64,000 bases of DNA from Xylanimonas ulmi (GCF_004216535.1 NZ_SGWX01000001.1:2356001-2420000); one strand, 5' to 3'; counted from the stretch's first letter, positions 8,298 through 16,424 are shown. Notes: generated by a model from the letters alone, not told the origin. Translations and numbers: made by a program.

Positions 8298-9740
8298 GGG
8301 CCAGTCGACCTGCCGCGTGGGGTGGTAGGCCCACCCCTCGGCGTCCCACACGCGCGCGTGCGGTGCGATCCGCTCCCGGAACGCGTCCCAGTCACGCCCC
8401 GCGGGCGCGGTCCAGGCGACCTCGGCGAGTGCGGGCAGCCGGGGCAGCAGCATCGAGAACAGGTCGGCGTCGGTCGCGATCGTCTCGGTCCACAGCGCGG
8501 CCGCGACGCCCTCGACCGCCTCGGGCGCCACCCCCGGCACGGCCTGGGCGGGCTCCCAGTCGTAGGTGTCGCGCAGGTCGACGTGCCCGATCCAGTCCTG
8601 CCCGATCGGGTGTGCGGCGTCGTACTTGAGGTCCAGGTAGGCGTGCGGCGCGGGTGAGACGACGAACCGCGCCCCCGCCGCGGCGGCGCGCGCGAAGGGC
8701 GCGGCGTCGGTGCGTGGGTCCCAGTACTGCAGCACTGCGCCGGGTCCGACCTCGGCCGCCGCGGCCTCCTGCCAGGCGACCGGGGTCTTGCCCGCCGCGC
8801 GCACGGCCTCGACCGCGATCCGGACGAGCCGCGCGTACTCCTCGGCCTCGAGCGTCAGCGCCTCGTCCCCGCCCACGTGCACGTACCTGCCCACGGTCAT
8901 CGCGGCGACGTCGCCCAGCACGTCGCGCATCCACGGCGCCGTGGCGGGGTTGTCGGCCCACAGCCGGGAGAACCCGACGTCGATGCCGCCGTAGGCCGGG
9001 GTCGGCTCGCCGTCGGGGAGCAGCGCACCACACGCGTGCGTGGCGGCGTTGGTGTGCCCCGGCACGTCGATCTCCGGCACGATCTCGACGAACCGCACGG
9101 CCGCGTACTCCTGCAGCTCGCGGAACTCGGCCGCGGTGAGCCAGCCGCGCTCGCCGGGCGGCACGCGCCCGCCGACCTGTGTGACGCCTGAGCGCTCGGT
9201 CAGCTCGGGGTGCGAGGGAACCGCGATCCGCCAGCCCTGGTCGTCGGTCAGGTGCAGGTGCAGCAGGCGCAGCTTGTAGGCGCCGGCCAGGTCGACCACG
9301 CGCCGCAGGGTCGCGGGCCCGAACCAGTGCCGGGCGACGTCGAGCGTCAGCCCGCGCCACCGGTAGCGGGGAGCGTCACGCACGACGACGGTCGGCGCCG
9401 TGAGCCGCGGCGTGACGAGTTGGCGCAGCGTGCGCAGGCCATGCAGCAGCCCGACCTCGCCGGGCGCGGTGACCGTGACGCCGTCGTCGCGCACGTCGAG
9501 CGTGTAGGACTCGTCGCCGGCCCCGGACGCCTCCAGCCGCAGCTCGACCGCCACGGCCGAGACGCCGCCGTCGCACGGCGCGGTGCCCACGACGACGCCC
9601 AGCGGGCCCAGGAGCTCAGCGGCCAGCGCCGGCCAGCGCGACGGGTCGGGCGAGACCACGCGCACCGCGGCGAGGGGTACCTCTCCCCCACGCGGCTCCA
9701 CCGCCGTCGGCCAGGGGATGAGCCCGAGCGGCGCGCTCAC
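8295..9740 (-). CDS. Beta-N-acetylhexosaminidase, GH20
   Basis: A 481-residue glycoside hydrolase family 20 enzyme that removes terminal N-acetylglucosamine or N-acetylgalactosamine by substrate-assisted catalysis. An N-terminal GH20b-type domain (about 1-110) precedes the TIM barrel starting at YRWRGLTLDVARHW. The catalytic Asp-Glu pair is in YVHVGGDEAL near residue 292, with HLHLTDDQGWRI and VEIVPEIDVPGH also typical. No signal peptide is visible, so action on imported chitobiose or wall fragments in the cytoplasm is likely. Its ATG overlaps the stop of the upstream lipoprotein gene (ATGA), so the two are translationally coupled. Confidence 0.93.
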   Translation of the reverse strand: MSAPLGLIPWPTAVEPRGGEVPLAAVRVVSPDPSRWPALAAELLGPLGVVVGTAPCDGGVSAVAVELRLEASGAGDESYTLDVRDDGVTVTAPGEVGLLHGLRTLRQLVTPRLTAPTVVVRDAPRYRWRGLTLDVARHWFGPATLRRVVDLAGAYKLRLLHLHLTDDQGWRIAVPSHPELTERSGVTQVGGRVPPGERGWLTAAEFRELQEYAAVRFVEIVPEIDVPGHTNAATHACGALLPDGEPTPAYGGIDVGFSRLWADNPATAPWMRDVLGDVAAMTVGRYVHVGGDEALTLEAEEYARLVRIAVEAVRAAGKTPVAWQEAAAAEVGPGAVLQYWDPRTDAAPFARAAAAGARFVVSPAPHAYLDLKYDAAHPIGQDWIGHVDLRDTYDWEPAQAVPGVAPEAVEGVAAALWTETIATDADLFSMLLPRLPALAEVAWTAPAGRDWDAFRERIAPHARVWDAEGWAYHPTRQVDWP

Positions 9741-11209
9741 CGGTCACCGTCCAGCGTCGCGGCGTCGACGAGGGCGACCTGCGGCCGCGTGGTCAGTCCG
9801 GCGACGCCGTCGACGGCCGAGTCCAGCGAGCGCACCGCCAACAACGTCTGCGGCAGCGACTTCTGGGTCACCAGCTCGGCGAGATAGTCGACGACGGCCT
9901 GCAACTCGCCGACCTCGACGGCGCCGCCGCGCACCCGGCCCGCACCCGAGCGGCGCTGTTCGGGGTGCACCAGCACCCCGACCCCGCCCCGCGCGAGCAG
10001 CGGCTCAAGCGCCCGCACCTGGTCGACGAGGGTCACGCTGCCGCCCTCGAGCTCGAGGACGACGTATCGGCCGCCGCGGCGCGCGGCGTCGACCAGGGGG
10101 GTCAGCGCGTCCAGGCTCTCGGCCCGCAGGTAGGTTCCGTTGGCGCCCGCGGTCCACTGGCGGACCGAGGCGCGCAGCACGAGCGTCGGCACGCGTGGTC
10201 CGTCACCCGAGTCGGGGTCCGTGTCGTCGTCGGTCGCGGCGAGGATCCGCTCGGGTTGGTCGGACACGCGCGCGGTGACGGCGTCGAACCGCGCGGGCAG
10301 CACCCGCTGGCTGCCGGTCGGCAGCAACTGTCCGCGCACGGCCGCGGCGACCTGCCATGCGAAGGTCGGCGCGTCGGCGAATCCCGGCCCGACGCCGATG
10401 ACGGTCAGCGCCTGCGCGTCGGCGAGCGTCTGGACGGCGTCACCCGACGCGCCCGGGTCGCCGCCGGGCACGTCGTCGGTCACGGCGCCCGCGGCGCGCA
10501 GCGTCGCGAGGGCGGCCTCCTGGCCGGGCTTCGGGTCGACGAGCGCGAGCACCTCGGTCATGAGCGTCGGTTCGGGCGCCGGCATGTCCTGCCCGAGCTC
10601 GTCGCGCAGGTCCTCCAGGCTGCGTCGGTCGAGTGCGACGCCGCCGGGCGCGCCGGTCGAGGCGCCGTCGACGGCGCCGTCGGCCACCACGGCGTCGGGG
10701 TCGAGGCGCACCACGCGCAGGCCCGCCGCGCGCGCGGCACCGTCTGCCGCGGACGGCTCGACGTCGTCGGTCGCGACCGGGGCTTGTTCGACGACGACGG
10801 CGGCGAGCGCGCCCAGACGCTCGGCCTCGCTGCGCACGGCGCGGTCGTCGGGTCCGTCGGCGAGCAGCACGGGGGCGTGCAGCGCGGTCGCGACGGCCGT
10901 CAGGACGGGCGCCGCGGCGTCGTCGCCCAGGCTTGCGACGATCAGCAGCGGAGCGCGCTCGAACGCGAGCTGGCTCGCGGCCAGCGCCAGGCGGGCCGGA
11001 TCGGTCGCGGGCAGAGCGACGGTGCGCTCGTCCAGGTCACGGACCTGGAGGGAGCCCGTCGACGCCTCCTGTACATGAGAGTCCGGGCTTGTCGTACATG
11101 CTGCGAGCCCGACGACGAGGCCGCCGGCGAGGCAGAGGGCGATCGTGGGTACCAGCGCGCGGCGAACGGCACGGTCTTCACGGGGATCCACCCGCCCATC
11201 CTTCCTCAT
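9737..11209 (-). CDS. Lipoprotein of unknown function coupled to GH20
   Basis: A 490-residue exported lipoprotein: a charged N-terminus, a hydrophobic stretch LVPTIALCLAGGLVVGLAAC and a lipobox LAAC near residue 38. The mature part has segments such as APLLIVASLGDDAAAPVLTA and APVLLADGPDD. These resemble the alternating strand-helix units of cell-wall-binding repeat 2 proteins, followed by a region (RYVVLELEGG) with a possible TIM-barrel-like character. I do not recognise a catalytic signature. Overlap with the hexosaminidase start (ATGA) suggests a joint role in handling amino-sugar polymers or peptidoglycan turnover. It diverges from the znuA-like gene across about 148 bp. Confidence 0.75.
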   Translation of the reverse strand: MRKDGRVDPREDRAVRRALVPTIALCLAGGLVVGLAACTTSPDSHVQEASTGSLQVRDLDERTVALPATDPARLALAASQLAFERAPLLIVASLGDDAAAPVLTAVATALHAPVLLADGPDDRAVRSEAERLGALAAVVVEQAPVATDDVEPSAADGAARAAGLRVVRLDPDAVVADGAVDGASTGAPGGVALDRRSLEDLRDELGQDMPAPEPTLMTEVLALVDPKPGQEAALATLRAAGAVTDDVPGGDPGASGDAVQTLADAQALTVIGVGPGFADAPTFAWQVAAAVRGQLLPTGSQRVLPARFDAVTARVSDQPERILAATDDDTDPDSGDGPRVPTLVLRASVRQWTAGANGTYLRAESLDALTPLVDAARRGGRYVVLELEGGSVTLVDQVRALEPLLARGGVGVLVHPEQRRSGAGRVRGGAVEVGELQAVVDYLAELVTQKSLPQTLLAVRSLDSAVDGVAGLTTRPQVALVDAATLDGDR

Positions 11210-11320
11210 CCGCGGCGGCCCCCGCGACGCCCCGGCTCAGGCGTTGTCGCCCGCGAGCGCCGTGACACCCACGGACCGCGGGCGCGTGCGCCAGACCGCC
11301 ACGCAAGACGCGCCCACTCG

Positions 11321-11358
11321 TGAGATCGGTTCTCATCTCGATACGAGAATCGTTCTCA
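11321..11358 (+). promoter_or_regulatory. Tandem Zur-like palindromes before the zinc-binding protein
   Basis: Two 15-bp palindromes, TGAGATCGGTTCTCA (11321-11335) and CGAGAATCGTTCTCA (11344-11358), have centres 23 bp apart; the second ends on the A of the znuA ATG. They resemble Fur-family Zur boxes of the TGAAAATNATTTTCA type. Placement over the start codon implies repression in zinc sufficiency and a very short or absent 5' leader. Confidence 0.7.
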
Positions 11359-12545
11359 TGATCAAACGCCGACACGCCCTCGTCGCCGCCGCCGCCGTCC
11401 CCGTCGCCCTGGTCGCCGCGGCCATGGCGACCACCTCGAACGGCACGCCCGACGCCGACGCCGCCGGCCCCACCGAGACGCGCGCGCAGGTCGTCACCTC
11501 GTTCTACCCGCTGCAGTTCGTCGCCGAGCGCGTCGCCGGCGGCCTGGCCGACGTCGACAACCTGACCCCGCCCGCCGCCGACCCCCACCACCTCGAGCTC
11601 TCGCTCGCCCGCGTGCGCGACGTCGGCGCGGCCGACGTCGTCGTCACCCTGAGCGGGTTCATGCACGCGGTCGACGACGCCGTCGCGACCCAGCAGCCCG
11701 AGCGCCTCGTCGACGCGGCCGACCTCGTCGACCTGCTGCCCGCGAGCGTGACGGGCGGGCACTCGCACGCCGACGGCGAGTGCACCCACCCCTCGCACGC
11801 GCACGACCACGACGAGCACGCCGACGACCACTCGCACGACCACGACCACGCCGCCGACCACTCCCACGGCGAGGCTCACGCGCACGACCACGGGCACGAC
11901 CACGCCGACCACTCCGAGCACAACCACGCGCACGACAGCCACGACCACGCCGAGCACGACCACTCCGACCACTCCGACCACGACCACGCCGACCACGGGC
12001 ACTCGCACGACATGGGCGGCGACGACCCCCACTTCTGGCTCGACCCGATGCGCCTGGCGCAGGTCGCCGGCCCGGTCGCCGAGGCGCTCGCCGACGCCGA
12101 CCCGGACAACGCCGAGGCCTTCCACGCCAACGCGGTCGCGCTGGAGGCCGAGCTCGCCGAGCTCGACGCGGAGATCGCCGCGGCGCTTGAGCCCTTCGCC
12201 GGCGCCAAGCTCGTGACCAACCACACCGCGTTCGGCTACCTCGCCGCGCGCTTCGGGCTGGAGCAGGTCGGCATCACCGGCCTGGACCACGGCATCGAGC
12301 CCTCCCCCGCGCGCATGCGCGAGATCGGCGAGATCGTCCGCGCGCACAACGTGGGCACGATCTTCTCCGAGACCCTGGTCAGCCCCCGCGTCGTCGAGAC
12401 GCTCGCCTCCGACCTGGGCGTGCGCACCGACGTCCTGGACACCCTGGAGGGCCTGACCCCCGAGAACGCCGCGGCGGGCGAGGACTTCGTGTCCCTCATG
12501 CGCCGCAACCTGGTCGCGCTGATGGAGGGGCTCGTCGCACCGTGA
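11358..12545 (+). CDS. ZnuA-like zinc ABC solute-binding protein with long His-rich loop
   Basis: A 395-residue cluster A-I (ZinT/ZnuA) metal-binding protein that captures Zn(II) outside the membrane. ATG 11358 gives a signal peptide (RR, then AAAAVPVALVAAAM) but no lipobox Cys, unusual for a Gram-positive binding protein. Metal ligands are visible in DPHHLELSL, DPHFWLDPM, LVTNHTAFGYLA and the C-terminal FSETLVSP. Between about residues 134 and 220 lies an exceptionally long His/Asp loop with about 32 histidines in HD, HS and HA repeats, which in ZnuA proteins acts as a low-affinity zinc trap. No permease or ATPase genes adjoin it, so it is an orphan. Zur-type palindromes overlap its start. 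Codons further upstream in frame exist but would place the palindromes inside the gene. Confidence 0.88.
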   Translation: MIKRRHALVAAAAVPVALVAAAMATTSNGTPDADAAGPTETRAQVVTSFYPLQFVAERVAGGLADVDNLTPPAADPHHLELSLARVRDVGAADVVVTLSGFMHAVDDAVATQQPERLVDAADLVDLLPASVTGGHSHADGECTHPSHAHDHDEHADDHSHDHDHAADHSHGEAHAHDHGHDHADHSEHNHAHDSHDHAEHDHSDHSDHDHADHGHSHDMGGDDPHFWLDPMRLAQVAGPVAEALADADPDNAEAFHANAVALEAELAELDAEIAAALEPFAGAKLVTNHTAFGYLAARFGLEQVGITGLDHGIEPSPARMREIGEIVRAHNVGTIFSETLVSPRVVETLASDLGVRTDVLDTLEGLTPENAAAGEDFVSLMRRNLVALMEGLVAP

Positions 12546-12683
12546 CGCCCGTCGCGCCCACGCGGTGACCCGGCGCGCGTCTCCTTCCGCGCGCTCGCAC
12601 CGCGACCAGGCCGCGCGCCGCCTGCCAGCCTCGCCCCGGACGTCCGGGTGGGGCCACGCGGGCGGCGCGCGGCCGCCCGCCGT

Positions 12684-12712
12684 TTGACGTGACCAGCGAC
12701 GCGACCTGTACT
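12684..12712 (+). promoter_or_regulatory. Putative promoter of leader ORF and CNNM gene
   Basis: TTGACG (12684-12689) and TGTACT (12707-12712) are spaced 17 bp. The -10-like box ends 6 nt before the ATG of the short leader ORF at 12719, so the leader would be translated from a leaderless transcript. Confidence 0.45.
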
Positions 12713-12718
12713 GGGCGC

Positions 12719-12802
12719 ATGGACGACCCCTGGAGTACCAACAGCCCCTCGCCCGCCGCCGCGCCAGCGCGCGCCGACCATGACGTGAGGGGCTGGGCCT
12801 GA
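12719..12802 (+). CDS. Putative 27-residue leader peptide upstream of CNNM gene
   Basis: A short ORF begins at ATG 12719 with MDDPWSTNSPSP, is rich in Asp, Pro and Ala, and ends at a TGA that overlaps the ATG of the CNNM gene (TGATG). A promoter-like pair with the -10 box 6 nt before its ATG would give a leaderless start. Asp- and Pro-rich N-termini are the hallmark of Mg-sensing leader peptides such as MgtL, which destabilise ribosomes in low magnesium. Because the downstream gene belongs to a Mg/Co transport-related family, a similar regulatory role is possible. No homology was tested; it could be fortuitous. Confidence 0.45.
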   Translation: MDDPWSTNSPSPAAAPARADHDVRGWA

Positions 12803-14112
12803 TGGACCAGGGAACTGTGCTCAACGTCGCGCTCGTGCTGCTCTTCGTGCTGATCGGCGGCGTGTTCGCCGCGACCGAGCTGGCGCTGGTGTCGCTGCGC
12901 CAGTCTCAGCTCAACCGTCTGGAGCAGCAGAGCCGCCGCGGCGCCCGGGTCGCGGCCGTCGCCAAGAACCCCAACCGCTTCCTGGCGTCCGTGCAGATCG
13001 GCGTCACTGTCGCGGGCTTCTTCTCGGCCGCCTACGGCGCCTCGACGCTCGCGCCGGACTTCGTTCCCACGCTCATGGGCCTCGGCCTGAGCGAGCGCGT
13101 GGCGCAGCCGCTCGCGCTCATCGCCCTCACGCTCGTGATCGCCTACCTGTCGCTCGTGCTGGGCGAGCTCGTGCCCAAGCGGATCGCCCTGCAGCGCGCC
13201 CAGGCGGTCTCGCTGGCCGTCGGGCCGGCGCTGGATCGGTTCGCCTCGCTGATGCGCCCGGTCGTGTGGCTGCTGTCGGCGTCGACCGACGCCGTCGTGC
13301 GCCTGCTGGGCGGCGACCCGCGCGCGACCACGGAGGAGATGAGCGGCGAGGAGCTGCGCGACCTGGTCGCGGGCCACCAGCAGCTCGCCGAGGACGAGCG
13401 GCGCATCCTCGACGACGTGTTCGCCGCAGGCGACCGCACGCTCGGGGAGGTCATGCGCCCGCGCGGGGAGGTCACGTTCCTCGCCGGCCACCTGCCGCTG
13501 ACCAAGGCCGCGGCGGTGGTCGCGGCGAGCCCCTACTCGCGCTACCCCGTCACCGGCGAGGGCTTCGACGACGTCGCCGGGTTCTTGCACGTGCGCGACC
13601 TGCTCGGCGTGCGCGACGACGGGCGCACCGTCGCCGACCTGGCCCGGCCGATCCCGTTCCTGCCCGTGACCAACCGCCTGCTGCCGTCGCTGTCGGCGCT
13701 GCGGGCGCAGGGCGCGCACATCGCGATCGTCGTGGACGAGTACGGCGGCACCGACGGCATCGTGACCCTGGAGGACATGGTCGAGGAGCTCGTGGGCGAG
13801 ATCCACGACGAGTACGACGTGCCCGAGCCCGAGGTGCTCGGCGAGTCGGGCGGACGCCGGGTCGTCGACGCGCGCGTGACCATCGAGGAGTTCGCCGAGG
13901 TCACGGGCGTCGCGCTCGCGGACGGCCCGTACGAGACCGCGGCCGGCTACGTCGTCCACCAGCTCGGCCGTCTGGCCCAGGTCGGCGACCGTGTCGCCGT
14001 CGACGGACACGACCTGATCGTGACCGACGTCGTCGGGAGGCGCATCACCCGCCTGACCATCGAGCCCTCACCCGCCCCCGAGCCCACCTCGGAGCCCACC
14101 TCAGAGCCCTGA
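12802..14112 (+). CDS. CNNM/CorC-family membrane protein (DUF21, CBS pair, CorC_HlyC)
   Basis: A 436-residue protein with the full hemolysin/CNNM architecture. A DUF21 transmembrane domain spans about residues 1-190 (VLLFVLIGGVFAATELALVS, then the GELVPKRIALQ motif), a CBS pair spans about 205-330 (VMRPRGEVTFLAG; IAIVVDEYGGTDGIVTLEDM) and a CorC_HlyC domain spans about 345-425. Family members export or regulate Mg2+ and other divalent cations across the cytoplasmic membrane. The extreme C-terminus is a Pro/Glu/Ser/Thr repeat (PEPTSEPTSEP). The start ATG overlaps the stop of a 27-residue leader ORF, and a GAGGGG Shine-Dalgarno lies inside that leader. A large hairpin follows the stop codon and may terminate the transcript. 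Confidence 0.93.
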   Translation: MDQGTVLNVALVLLFVLIGGVFAATELALVSLRQSQLNRLEQQSRRGARVAAVAKNPNRFLASVQIGVTVAGFFSAAYGASTLAPDFVPTLMGLGLSERVAQPLALIALTLVIAYLSLVLGELVPKRIALQRAQAVSLAVGPALDRFASLMRPVVWLLSASTDAVVRLLGGDPRATTEEMSGEELRDLVAGHQQLAEDERRILDDVFAAGDRTLGEVMRPRGEVTFLAGHLPLTKAAAVVAASPYSRYPVTGEGFDDVAGFLHVRDLLGVRDDGRTVADLARPIPFLPVTNRLLPSLSALRAQGAHIAIVVDEYGGTDGIVTLEDMVEELVGEIHDEYDVPEPEVLGESGGRRVVDARVTIEEFAEVTGVALADGPYETAAGYVVHQLGRLAQVGDRVAVDGHDLIVTDVVGRRITRLTIEPSPAPEPTSEPTSEP

Positions 14113-14140
14113 CGGCCCCCGCCCCCAGAACGCGTGCCCA

Positions 14141-14200
14141 CGCGGCAGTTTGTCGTCAACTCGTGCGCCCGAGGTCACGAGTTGACGACGAACTGCCGCG
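14141..14200. repeat. Long inverted repeat, 25-bp arms, after CNNM gene
   Basis: Arms at 14141-14165 and 14176-14200 match with one mismatch across a 10-nt loop; the inner part reads GTCGTCAACTCGTG and its complement. It lies 28 bp after the CNNM stop and could terminate transcription, though no T-run follows. Its size and near-perfect symmetry also fit a dispersed intergenic element. Confidence 0.7.
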
Positions 14201-14240
14201 TTGACGGGCGCGCTGACCGGCGGGGCTGCCACGGTGGGGC

Positions 14241-14651
14241 ATGGCGCGCGGACGGATATGGGTGGCGGGCGGCGCGGTGGCGCTGCTGGCCGCCTGCGGT
14301 GGCGACGGCAACCCGCCGCCTGTCGACCCCGCGTCGCCTGCGGCGTCGTATGTGCGCACGGGTCCCTGGAACCAGGGGGACTCCGCCGCGCTCGACGGCG
14401 TGCTACGCCTCGTGGACGGCTGCCTGGTCGTCGAGGCGTACGGCACGACGACGGTGCCGATCTTCCCGTCCGACTTCGTCTGGGACCCTCGGGAGCAGAC
14501 GCTCGAGGCGTTCGGCCTGACCCTCACGGTGGGCCAGCCCGTGTACCTGGGCGGCGGGATGACGACCGGCCCGGTCGAGCACCTGCCGGCCGGCTGCGCC
14601 GGTGAGCGGTTCGTGGTGCACAGCGGCCAGAGCGAGCCCCGCGAGGGGTGA
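14241..14651 (+). CDS. Small lipoprotein of unknown function
   Basis: A 136-residue protein with a short positive N-terminus, hydrophobic stretch and lipobox LLAAC (residues 15-19), then a Gly/Pro linker. The mature domain of about 100 residues contains two Cys (DGCLVVEAY and PAGCAGERF) that could form a disulfide, and alternating strands (LVVEAYGTTTVPIFP, PVYLGGGMTTGPVEH). I do not recognise the family; similar small lipoproteins with a conserved GCLVVE core occur in actinobacteria. A GGTGGGG stretch serves as a weak ribosome-binding site. The next gene has its own promoter, so it is probably monocistronic. Confidence 0.7.
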   Translation: MARGRIWVAGGAVALLAACGGDGNPPPVDPASPAASYVRTGPWNQGDSAALDGVLRLVDGCLVVEAYGTTTVPIFPSDFVWDPREQTLEAFGLTLTVGQPVYLGGGMTTGPVEHLPAGCAGERFVVHSGQSEPREG

Positions 14652-14675
14652 GCGCCGCCGCCCCCGGCGTCCACG

Positions 14676-14681
14676 TAGGGT
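14676..14681 (+). promoter_or_regulatory. Leaderless -10 box for GNAT gene
   Basis: TAGGGT is followed by 6 nt (CTGGCC) and then the ATG at 14688. No Shine-Dalgarno is present, so a leaderless transcript is likely. Confidence 0.5.
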
Positions 14682-14687
14682 CTGGCC

Positions 14688-15173
14688 ATGCTGATCAGAC
14701 GCCCGACCGTGGCCGACGCCGAGGCCATCGCCGACCTGCACCTGGACGTGTGGGACGAGGCGTATGCGGACCTCATGGCCCGCGAGGTGCTCGTCGCCCG
14801 ACGGGCGGCGCGCGCGCAGCGGATCGAGACCTGGCGCGCGAGCCTGGCCGACGGGTTGTGGGAGCAGTGGGTCGCCGACGACGACGGGCGACTCGTCGGC
14901 TTCGCGACGGCGGGCGGCGGGCGCGACGAGCCGGAGCCGGGCCTGCCCCGGCGAGAGCTGATGTCCCTGTACGTGCGCGCGTCGGTCTACGGCGCCGGGG
15001 TCGGGCCCGCGCTCTTCGACGCCGCGCTCGGTGACGCCGCCGCGTACCTGTGGGTCCTCGACGGCAACGAGCGCGCGATCCGGTTCTACCGCGGCCGCGG
15101 CTTCGCGTTCGACGGGCGGACCACGGTGGCGCCCTTCGGCAGGGAGCGCCGCATGGTGAGGCCAGCGGCATAG
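14688..15173 (+). CDS. GNAT-family N-acetyltransferase
   Basis: A 161-residue single-domain acetyltransferase. MLIRRPTVADAEAIADLH is a typical first strand and helix. The acetyl-CoA-binding region (LMSLYVRASVYGAGVGPALFDAAL, a variant of the Q/RxxGxG/A motif) is near residues 91-113, and the C-terminal NERAIRFYRGRGFAFDG is characteristic. Such enzymes acetylate small amines or proteins in the cytoplasm; the substrate is not predictable. Its last 88 nt overlap the 3' end of the convergent MFS gene, so the two messages are antisense to each other at their ends. The start is fixed by the -10 box 6 nt upstream. Confidence 0.88.
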   Translation: MLIRRPTVADAEAIADLHLDVWDEAYADLMAREVLVARRAARAQRIETWRASLADGLWEQWVADDDGRLVGFATAGGGRDEPEPGLPRRELMSLYVRASVYGAGVGPALFDAALGDAAAYLWVLDGNERAIRFYRGRGFAFDGRTTVAPFGRERRMVRPAA

Positions 15174-16420
15174 CGCCTCGCGGGGCGAGCGCGGGCGTCG
15201 GCGCGCCACAGGCGCGCGCCCACCAGTCCCGAGGCGGCTGCGACGAGCGCGAGCAGCAGGGCGGTGCGGCCGAGGCCGACGGCGCCGAGCCATCCCGCCA
15301 CCGGATAGGTGACGAGCCAGCACAGGTGGGACAGCGAGAACTCCGCCGCGAACACCGCGGGACGGTCGGCGTCGGGGACCTCGCGGATGACGATCCGCCC
15401 AAAGGGCACCTCGGTGCACGCCCAGCCGAAGCCGACCGCCACCCACAGCGCCCCGATCGCCGCCAGACCGACCGCCGGCGCTGCGACCCGCAGGGCCAGG
15501 GGCACGAGGAGCGTCGCGGCGGACATGACCACGGCCCCACCGAGCATCACGGTGCGCTCGGGCAGCCGCGCCAGCATCTTCGGCAGCGTCAGCGCGGCCG
15601 TCATGGATCCGGCGCCGTTGACGGCGAGCAGGACGGCGACGACGTCGTTGCCCTGCCCGAACGTGTCGCGGGCGATCACCACGGTCTGCACGAGGACGAA
15701 CGCGCCGGCCGCGGCGACCGTGAGGTTGAGTGCGAGGACAGGCCGCAACGCCCGGACCCGCCACATGAGCCGCATCCCGCGGCGGACGCGTATGCCGAAC
15801 GGCAGTTGGGCGAACGCGGTCCCACCCTCCTGTGACGCGCGCGGGCGCGGGATCGCGATCGACCCGATCAACGCGGCCGATCCGGCGAACCCGACCGCAG
15901 TTCCCCAGAACAGGGCGTCGGGCGGGATCACCAGCAACAGCGCCGCGGCGAGCATGGGCGACAGCACCATCTCCAGGTCCTCGGCCAGCCGGCTGAACGA
16001 CAGCGCCTGGGTGTACTGGCGCACGTCCGCCAGCACATCGGGGATCGCCGCCTGGAACGTCGGCGAGTGCACCGCGGAGGCCGCTTGCAGGACGAACACC
16101 AGGGCGTAGACCTGCCAGACCTGGTCGATGAGCGGCAGCGCGAGCGCGACCGCCGCGCGCAGCGCGTCGGCCGCGACCATCACCTGACGGCGGGGCAGCC
16201 GCGAGACCACGGCCTGGGCGACCGGGGAGATCAGGACGTAGGCGACCATCTTGATCGCGAACACCGTCCCCAGCACCCGCCCCGCGCCGGCGCCGGCGAC
16301 GTCGAACGCGAGGAGGCCGAGCGCCACCGTGGCCAGTCCCGTGCCCGCCAGGCAGACCACCTGGGCGGTCAGCAGCCGCCGGTAGACGCCGTTGCCCAGC
16401 GCGTTGCGCGCTCCGGTCAC
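15086..16420 (-). CDS. MFS transporter, probable metal or drug efflux
   Basis: A 444-residue major facilitator with about twelve hydrophobic helices and cytoplasmic Arg-rich loops (VSRLPRRQVMVAADALR between helices 2 and 3). The related motif in the second half is less clear (LARLPERTVMLGG). The first 400 residues fit the NreB/enterobactin-exporter-like class; the final 40 are basic and overlap the GNAT gene by 88 nt. GTG 16420 lies 4 nt after the stop of an ArsR/SmtB regulator, so the pair forms an operon. The partner suggests export of Ni, Co, Zn or a similar ion, but a non-metal substrate cannot be excluded. Confidence 0.88.
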   Translation of the reverse strand: MTGARNALGNGVYRRLLTAQVVCLAGTGLATVALGLLAFDVAGAGAGRVLGTVFAIKMVAYVLISPVAQAVVSRLPRRQVMVAADALRAAVALALPLIDQVWQVYALVFVLQAASAVHSPTFQAAIPDVLADVRQYTQALSFSRLAEDLEMVLSPMLAAALLLVIPPDALFWGTAVGFAGSAALIGSIAIPRPRASQEGGTAFAQLPFGIRVRRGMRLMWRVRALRPVLALNLTVAAAGAFVLVQTVVIARDTFGQGNDVVAVLLAVNGAGSMTAALTLPKMLARLPERTVMLGGAVVMSAATLLVPLALRVAAPAVGLAAIGALWVAVGFGWACTEVPFGRIVIREVPDADRPAVFAAEFSLSHLCWLVTYPVAGWLGAVGLGRTALLLALVAAASGLVGARLWRADARARPARRYAAGLTMRRSLPKGATVVRPSNAKPRPR

Positions 16421-16424
16421 CAGG

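Noticed and set aside
6455-8395. 646-codon minus-strand frame
   Set aside because: Antisense to the PMT gene, which has recognisable motifs; the frame reads as a Pro/Arg/Gly/His-rich string.
11754-12016. Tandem DNA repeat or CRISPR-like array in the His-rich region
   Set aside because: The periodic GACCAC/GCACGAC pattern encodes the His/Asp loop of the zinc-binding protein in frame; there are no spacers.
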